Origin: an uncultured Candidatus Thioglobus sp.
GTDB lineage: Bacteria > Pseudomonadota > Gammaproteobacteria > PS1 > Pseudothioglobaceae
Direction: 5' to 3'
NCBI GenBank assembly: GCA_000205985.2
Contig: GG729986.1
Location: forward strand, 1-52,185
Length of the DNA stretch: 52,185 nt
The notes beneath the pieces were generated by a model that had not been told where the DNA came from, ran no database searches, and was given only the letters and a program-made list of their open reading frames with translations. The stretch's first letter is position 1. Each line of letters opens with the position of its first letter. A program made the translations under genes and the position numbers. Shown in pieces: positions 46,694-52,185 of the stretch.

Positions 46694-48064
46694 TTATTCA
46701 TTCTCTGCAAACAAAGTCTCGACCACATGGATCTTACTCACATCGGTAAGCACTAATAACACGTGATCACCCTCTTCAATTACCAGTGTCCTTGAACCCA
46801 TGATTACTTCCTTGTTGCGCACTATCGAGCCCACTACTACGCCATCGGGAAGCTTGATTTCTTCAATTGTTTTACCCACAACATCTGAATGATCTTGATC
46901 GCCGTGCACGATCAGTTCAATGGCTTCAGCCTTGCCTTGACGCAATGAATGCACCATCATGGTATCGCCTTTACGAATGTGTGCCAAAATTCCACTGGCC
47001 GTGATTTGGTCAGGTGACACCACCATGTCCACGTCTTCACTTTGCTCAGCCAAATCTTCATAAACATTACGCTTAACCAAAGCAATGGTTTTGTGTGCAC
47101 CTAAACGTTTAGCCAGAATTGAAACGATCACATTAATTTCATCAGAATCAGTGAGTGCTAAAAATAAATCGGTACTTTCAATGCCCTCTTCGAGCAACAA
47201 CTCCTCATCCGAAGCATTACCATGCAAGACCAAGGTGTTGTCCAATTGATCGGCAATTTCACTAACCCTGGCCTTGTTTAATTCAATAATACGGACTTTG
47301 TGTTTATTTTCTAAAAATTTTGCTAAATCAAGACCAATGTGCCCGCCGCCAGCAATGATGATGTTTTTATAAGCTTTATCTAAACGCCTAAACTCTTTCA
47401 AAACTTTAGACACACTTTCTTTTTTAGTAACAAAATAAACGCGATCACCATCTTTGATTACGGTATCTCCATAAGCTGGAATTGCCCTACCATTACGATA
47501 TAAACTAACAATGCGCATGCGTGTTTTTGGCAAATGCAAGTGTAAATCCTTGATTGGATGACCAACGATTGGTGTGCCTGCATAAGCTCTGGTTTCCACT
47601 AACTGCACCAAACCATTTTCAAACTCAAATACTTGTTCTGCTCCTGGCTCTTCAACCACTCTTTTGATGTAATTGGTTACCAAGCTCTCAGGAGTAATAA
47701 CAAAATCAATAGGGATGGCACTGTCTGAAAACAGTTCTTTTCGATGCAAATACTCAGCGGTGCGAATACGTGCAACTTTTTTCTCCACCTTATACAAAGT
47801 GTGTGCCATTTGACAAGCGAGCATGTTGCCCTCGTCAGAACGAGTGACGGCAATCACCATGTCCATGTTTTTAATGTCTGCCTCTTCTAAAATATTAGGA
47901 TAAGAAGCATGCCCTAAAACGGTTTTAACGTCTAGATGTCGTTGTAATGATAAAAGATTAGTCTCATCTTTATCAATGATGGTGATGTCGTTTTCATCAT
48001 CGGATCCAAGGTACTTGGCCAGCGTAGAACCAACTTGACCTGCGCCCAGAATTAAAATCTTCAT
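46694..48064 (-). CDS. trkA: Trk system potassium uptake protein TrkA
   Basis: 456 residues, cytoplasmic gating subunit for TrkH. Two RCK units: the first NAD-binding Rossmann motif ILGAGQVGSTLAKYL (about 4-18) and the second IIAGGGHIGLDLAKFLENK (about 233-251), each followed by a TrkA-C domain. Length as in E. coli (458). It overlaps the response-regulator gene by 4 nt (ATGA). Confidence 0.96.
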   Translation of the reverse strand: MKILILGAGQVGSTLAKYLGSDDENDITIIDKDETNLLSLQRHLDVKTVLGHASYPNILEEADIKNMDMVIAVTRSDEGNMLACQMAHTLYKVEKKVARIRTAEYLHRKELFSDSAIPIDFVITPESLVTNYIKRVVEEPGAEQVFEFENGLVQLVETRAYAGTPIVGHPIKDLHLHLPKTRMRIVSLYRNGRAIPAYGDTVIKDGDRVYFVTKKESVSKVLKEFRRLDKAYKNIIIAGGGHIGLDLAKFLENKHKVRIIELNKARVSEIADQLDNTLVLHGNASDEELLLEEGIESTDLFLALTDSDEINVIVSILAKRLGAHKTIALVKRNVYEDLAEQSEDVDMVVSPDQITASGILAHIRKGDTMMVHSLRQGKAEAIELIVHGDQDHSDVVGKTIEEIKLPDGVVVGSIVRNKEVIMGSRTLVIEEGDHVLLVLTDVSKIHVVETLFAENE

Positions 48065-48645
48065 TTTTTGTCGATTCCTAAATCTTTTAATTTACGATAC
48101 AGTGTTGTCCTCTCCAGACCAGCAAGCTCAGCCACTTTAGCGATGTTATGATTATTACTGTCTAAATGGTGATTGAAATATTGTCGCTCAAAAATATTTC
48201 TGGCAGCTTTTAATGGAATGTCAAAATCAATGCCACTAATGGTTTTTTCTAACACTTTTCCGGTTTGTTGTTCGCTCAATATTTTACGCACAAGAGGCAA
48301 GATATCATGCAATGGTTTGGTTAAAAAATCAACCGCTCCTAGCTTAATCGCCTTGACCACGTCTTGATGTTCAGCATGGCCAGACATCATCACTACTGGC
48401 ATGGAAAAATCATCGTCCATCCACTCTTGCAATAAAGACATGCCGTCTTGACCAGGCATCCAAACGTCCATCATTACTAAATCAAACGTTTGTTCTTTAA
48501 CAATGGCTTTAGCCTCTTCGGCATTAGCAGCCAGCGCTACTTTATAGTTAACATCCTCTAAGGTGTCCATCATGGTTTCAGCGTTAATCGCCTCATCATC
48601 AATGATTAAGATATTTCCAATTACTACTGGGTCTGGGTCACTCAT
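48061..48645 (-). CDS. NtrX-like response regulator lacking the AAA+ domain
   Basis: 194 residues. Receiver domain with Asp16/Asp17, phospho-acceptor Asp60 (LVMMDVWMPGQDG) and Lys110 (FLTKPL). The C-terminal Fis-type helix-turn-helix (about 150-192) contains FERQYFNHHL and AELAGLERTTLYRKLKDLGI, like the NtrX C-terminus. The sigma-54 AAA+ domain of about 230 residues between them is absent, with no frame break, so it resembles RegA/ActR in layout. It lies between the ntrY-type kinase and trkA. It could be a plain DNA-binding activator or repressor. Confidence 0.88.
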   Translation of the reverse strand: MSDPDPVVIGNILIIDDEAINAETMMDTLEDVNYKVALAANAEEAKAIVKEQTFDLVMMDVWMPGQDGMSLLQEWMDDDFSMPVVMMSGHAEHQDVVKAIKLGAVDFLTKPLHDILPLVRKILSEQQTGKVLEKTISGIDFDIPLKAARNIFERQYFNHHLDSNNHNIAKVAELAGLERTTLYRKLKDLGIDKK

Positions 48646-48657
48646 TTCTTTCTCCTG

Positions 48658-50821
48658 TTATGCCTTGTAATCAAATTCTATAGTAACAATTGCACCGTGC
48701 GGTTCAACGTTACCTGCAAAAATTCGCCCATCGTGTTGCTCGATAATATTTTGTACAATGGCCATGCCTAAACCGCTACCTTTAACTTTAGTGGTTACGT
48801 AAGGCTCAAACACTCGGTCAATCACATCTCCATCAAAACCATGACCATCATCCTGAATACTTAAACGCACTATACCCTCAGATTCTAAATATTGAGAAAC
48901 AATCTTAACCACTAAGTTATGCTCATCTTCAGCGGATTCAGTTGAATTTTTAACCAAATTAATCAACACTCTGGAAATGCTATTTGCATCCAACAATAAC
49001 TCTGGGATATCACCTGATAAATCAAACTCAATACTGACGTTGCTTTGTGCATTGTAAAGTTCAGCCGATTGATAGATTATCGTATTTAAGTCACAAGGTC
49101 TTCTTTCAATCTGAGGCGTGTTGGCGTACTCCGCAAACGCGCTAACCATTGTATCCATCGACTTAACTTGTTCAATAATGGTATGGGTGGTTTTATCAAT
49201 AATTTCCAAATCCTTACCCTTGAGCGCATCTAAAAACTTATTTCGAAGTCGCTGAGCAGACAACAAAATTGGAGTAAGTGGGTTTTTAATTTCATGTGCC
49301 ATTCGAATCGCCACTTCACCCCAAGCCGCTTTTTTCTGCGCCCTGTGAAGTTGAGAGATGTCTTTAATGATAATCACATAGCCCAATGTTTTATCCTGGG
49401 TATCTAATGCCGTTCCTTGGCAAGTTAGAAGAATGTGTTTATTGGGTAACGAGAGTTCAATTTGTTCTTCCCATTCACCTAAGTTTTGTTTAAACTTATC
49501 CGCCGTCAATTCAAACAAAGGCTTAAGATAATTGTATTTAGCAGAGATAGTACCGCAAAGTTTGCCAATGAATTTCTTTTCATTATTAATGTTCAGCATC
49601 TTACCAATCACCGGATTAATCAACTGAATTCTTCTTTTTTGATCAAGACCAATCACACCATAAGAATACTTCAAAATGGTTTCTAAGTACAAGTTGTGTG
49701 TATCCAAACCCTCGCGAGAAGTTTTAATTTGTCTGGACATTTGATTAAAGTGCTTAATCAGTTCTTGCATGTCTTTGTTTTCTTCATGAATATCGACCGT
49801 TACGTCGTAATTACCCCTTGAGATCTCCCCTTGTGGCTAACGACAAATTATGCAAAGGCTTCATTAAATGATTCATCATTCGAAAAACAATCATCAATAC
49901 GCTCAAAATTGCCAGCAATACGGTGGATGAAAAATCAATCAAAAAACGTTTTTGAGTAACGGCTGTATTAGCAGAAAATGTAATTGTTTTTGTTCTATTG
50001 CTGAATGCTCTTACTTGACGTAAAAAACTCAATAAACCCGGATCCGTTGTGTACATAACATCAATCACAAAAAATTCTTTTATTGGAGCTCTGGCAATGT
50101 ATCTTGATGACATCTTAACTTGAATAACATTCGTTGTCTCATCCTCGTTAATTGTATAAGTCTGGTCTTTTGGCAACGACTGATCTTCAATTGAGCCACA
50201 GCTTTCAATGTCTGCAGTTTTAGCAACCAATTCTTCCTTTGAATCAAACAAGCTTATTTGACACGCCCAACCTCCATCAATCAGGCCATCAAGAAAGACT
50301 TTCATATCTTTTTTGTAATTTTTCGAATCTTTTTGAAAATTACCATAAGAAATAATAATGTCCAATAAACCTTTAGAGTGACCGGTGTAACGATCATCCC
50401 TTACTTCTTGAATGCCCTGATACAAACCATCGACTTGCTGAATAAAGCCAGCATTAAACTCTTCAAATGTTTTTTCTGAACTCCTAACATTTTCTTGAAT
50501 GGACTGAAAAGAAAACAGATAAAAAGACAAGACAGGTACAATCACCAAGATTGGTACAATTTTAATAAAAGACCAAGTAAACCTTGAACCAATAACATTG
50601 GCTTTAAGGTCCTGCTTTAGGTGCCTAACGTTACTTGAAATATAAAACACTGCAAGCAAGCTTAAAGTTACGTTGTAAGCAACTAAGGCTTGCCAGTACT
50701 GCGTAATAAACTTAGGATTAAGACCTAGATAAAACGTACCCGAAATCGAAATCAAAAACACGCCTAGCCAAAACCAAGCAGGTAGATTGTTTTTTAGTTT
50801 GAAAACTCGATTGAAAATCAT
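48658..50821 (-). pseudogene. ntrY: NtrY-like sensor histidine kinase, frameshifted
   Basis: Two consecutive frames give one kinase. The first 330 or so residues have four membrane helices and a periplasmic sensor region; the frame then breaks at a GGGG run (minus strand; 49827-49830). Removing one G restores LATREISRGNYDVTV and runs into DIHEENKDMQELIKHF, a HAMP segment. Downstream are a PAS region, HisKA with RMAHEIKNPLTPI, and HATPase motifs NLVKNSTESAED, DDGHGFDGD and GSGLGMAIVQ. The restored protein is about 720 residues, normal for NtrY. The kinase region shows no decay, so a consensus error or recent slip is as likely as real loss. Confidence 0.88.
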
Positions 50822-50893
50822 TCGCTAATCATTAGTGTTATTATTATTTTAGACCGATTATCTCATAAAAAATATACCGTTATCATTAATTGT

Positions 50894-50902
50894 TGCTAAA
50901 AT
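50894..50902 (+). promoter_or_regulatory. Extended -10 promoter of rnd
   Basis: TGCTAAAAT ends 6 nt before the ATG at 50909, and there is no Shine-Dalgarno. A leaderless transcript is predicted. Confidence 0.55.
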
Positions 50903-50908
50903 ACAACA

Positions 50909-51946
50909 ATGATACAAACACCAACACAACTGCGCGATTTTCTACATTCAATCAAAGATGAAACTGAACTGGCGATTGACACGGAATTCAAACGCGTTAA
51001 TACCTATTACCCAGTGCTGTGCTTAGTGCAAATAGCCACTAAAAAAAATACGGACTGCATTGATGTATTGACCTTGGATGACTTAAGCCCTTTGTTCGAC
51101 AAACTTTATCAAGACGATTGTTTGTGGATCGTGCACTCTGCTCGACAAGATATTGAGGCGTTGCATTACTTATCCAAACAACTACCAAAACAATTATTCG
51201 ACACTCAAATTGCCGCCAGTTTGGTCAATTACCCTGCCCAGATTTCTTACCAAGCGTTGACTGAATCATTGCAAAACGTACACTTGGAAAAAGCTTACAC
51301 AAGACTGGACTGGACCATTCGCCCTCTGCCCGATGAGGCCATTGAATATGCACTTGATGATGTGCGCTATTTACTTAAAAACTACCGCCAACTAAAAACC
51401 CAACTAGAAGTGGAAGAAAAATCCACTTGGATTGAGGAGGAAGGAAAATCATTGCTTGACATTAACCTTTACAACCCAGATATTAAGGATGCTTGGCAAA
51501 GAGTAAAAGGTTTTTCACGTCTGGCTAAAAAATATCAACTCAAAGCTGCACAGTTATCGGCATGGAGGGAGTACCAGGCAAAGAAAAAAAATAAACCCAG
51601 AAAATGGATCTTATCAGATGATAAGTTAATCAGTTACACATTGGGAAAAGATAAGCTTTCAGGGAAAACAAACAGCCTGTTCAATGAATTTCTTGGTCAT
51701 CACCCACACATTAACTCGATGAGCATAAATGTTGAAAAAAACAAAATAGTAACAAAAACTGAAAAATCCAAAAAAAATGAATTACAAAAACTGATACAAA
51801 AAATAGCAAATCAGTATAATCTAGATGATAAGATCATTGCCAATGGCAAGTCGTTATTGAGTTTTATTCGCGGTAATCGCTCAGTTATTTTTTTAAGCGG
51901 TTGGCGTTATCAAATTTTAAAAGAGGAATTAGAAAATGCAAAATAG
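50909..51946 (+). CDS. rnd: Ribonuclease D
   Basis: 345 residues. 3'-5' exonuclease of the DEDDy class acting on tRNA precursors. Exo I motif [15 protein letters not shown] (Asp, Glu), Exo [15 protein letters not shown] (Asp) and Exo [14 protein letters not shown] (Tyr and Asp). An HRDC domain follows (about 195-275). It is about 30 residues shorter than E. coli RNase D, at the C-terminal end. It overlaps ppa by 11 nt, so the two are co-transcribed. Confidence 0.94.
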   Translation: MIQTPTQLRDFLHSIKDETELAIDTEFKRVNTYYPVLCLVQIATKKNTDCIDVLTLDDLSPLFDKLYQDDCLWIVHSARQDIEALHYLSKQLPKQLFDTQIAASLVNYPAQISYQALTESLQNVHLEKAYTRLDWTIRPLPDEAIEYALDDVRYLLKNYRQLKTQLEVEEKSTWIEEEGKSLLDINLYNPDIKDAWQRVKGFSRLAKKYQLKAAQLSAWREYQAKKKNKPRKWILSDDKLISYTLGKDKLSGKTNSLFNEFLGHHPHINSMSINVEKNKIVTKTEKSKKNELQKLIQKIANQYNLDDKIIANGKSLLSFIRGNRSVIFLSGWRYQILKEELENAK

Positions 51947-52185
51947 TTTAAAGCCTGTTTCAGCAGGCAACATCCCTGAAGAAGTCAACGTTATTATTGA
52001 AATACCGGCAATGTCATCACCAGTCAAATACGAGATTGATAAAGAAACTGGTGCCATGTTTGTGGATCGTTTTATCTCCACACCGATGTTCTATCCGTGC
52101 AACTATGGCTTTGTACCGGAAACTCTAGCAGATGATGGTGATCCAGCTGATGTATTAGTAATTACACCTTACCCGCTAATCCACG
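51936..52185 (+). CDS. ppa: Inorganic pyrophosphatase (partial, runs off the window)
   Basis: The first 83 codons are in the window. [40 protein letters not shown] and [15 protein letters not shown] are diagnostic of family I soluble pyrophosphatase, including the metal-binding Asp residues. It hydrolyses pyrophosphate in the cytoplasm. The ATG at 51936 lies inside the end of rnd, with AAGAGGAA as ribosome binding site. The 3' end is not seen. Confidence 0.95.
   Translation, partial: MQNSLKPVSAGNIPEEVNVIIEIPAMSSPVKYEIDKETGAMFVDRFISTPMFYPCNYGFVPETLADDGDPADVLVITPYPLIH

Overview
The window is a 52 kb stretch of AT-rich, gene-dense bacterial chromosome. Gene families and operon layouts are gammaproteobacterial: leuCD, dxs/ispG/ispB, smpB-ratA back to back, rlmN-ispG, ntrYX-trkAH, htpX, grxD, rluE, dinG. 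Two periplasmic rhodaneses, low GC and many small exported proteins fit a marine sulfur-oxidising lineage of the SUP05/Thioglobus kind. That placement is inference; no rRNA or tRNA gene is visible.

Layout. 1-2.0 kb: a decayed MlaC-like remnant, a small secreted protein behind a TetR-style palindrome, an RluA-family pseudouridine synthase and a small exported protein. 2.0-11.7 kb: a plus-strand housekeeping run (htpX, map, DUF502, aspS, nadA, yebC, purL). 11.7-12.8 kb: a YefM/ParE-type toxin-antitoxin module followed by 440 bp of repeat-rich intergenic DNA. 12.8-23.9 kb: YgjP-type metalloprotein, grxD, a small-domain methyltransferase, trhP, dxs-DUF2062, ispG/rlmN, ndk, hupB with a structured leader, smpB/ratA, rluE, DUF455. 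23.9-27.0 kb: a minus-strand cluster of five exported proteins, including two tandem rhodaneses. 27.1-32.0 kb: rnhA-asnB facing leuCD-ruvA. 32.2-43.1 kb: a DUF255-DsbD fusion, an RND transporter, typA, rlmE (frameshifted), ispB, dinG. 43.1-45.2 kb: a small accessory island (orphan protein with an internal duplication, inverted repeat, second toxin-antitoxin module, dispersed repeats). 45.2-50.8 kb: ntrY(frameshifted)-ntrX(short)-trkA-trkH. 50.9 kb to the end: rnd and the start of ppa.

The main new signals are these. (1) Many genes carry an extended -10 box only 5-9 nt before the start codon and lack a Shine-Dalgarno, which predicts leaderless mRNAs. (2) hupB has a leader able to form a perfect 15-bp hairpin whose three G-U pairs work only on the hupB strand, with an ACCUCCUUA sequence in its loop. 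(3) The exported rhodanese cluster shows a gene-conversion tract and terminator-like hairpins placed directly before ribosome binding sites. (4) An NtrX-like regulator has lost its AAA+ domain. (5) A dispersed intergenic repeat family sits beside both toxin-antitoxin modules. (6) rlmE and ntrY each carry one extra G in a short G run, which could be real mutations or consensus errors.

Two gaps exceed 300 bp. 12323-12764 holds the antitoxin leader, a REP-like motif, a dispersed repeat and the ygjP promoter. 44129-44645 holds the orphan gene's promoter, an inverted repeat and a dispersed repeat.
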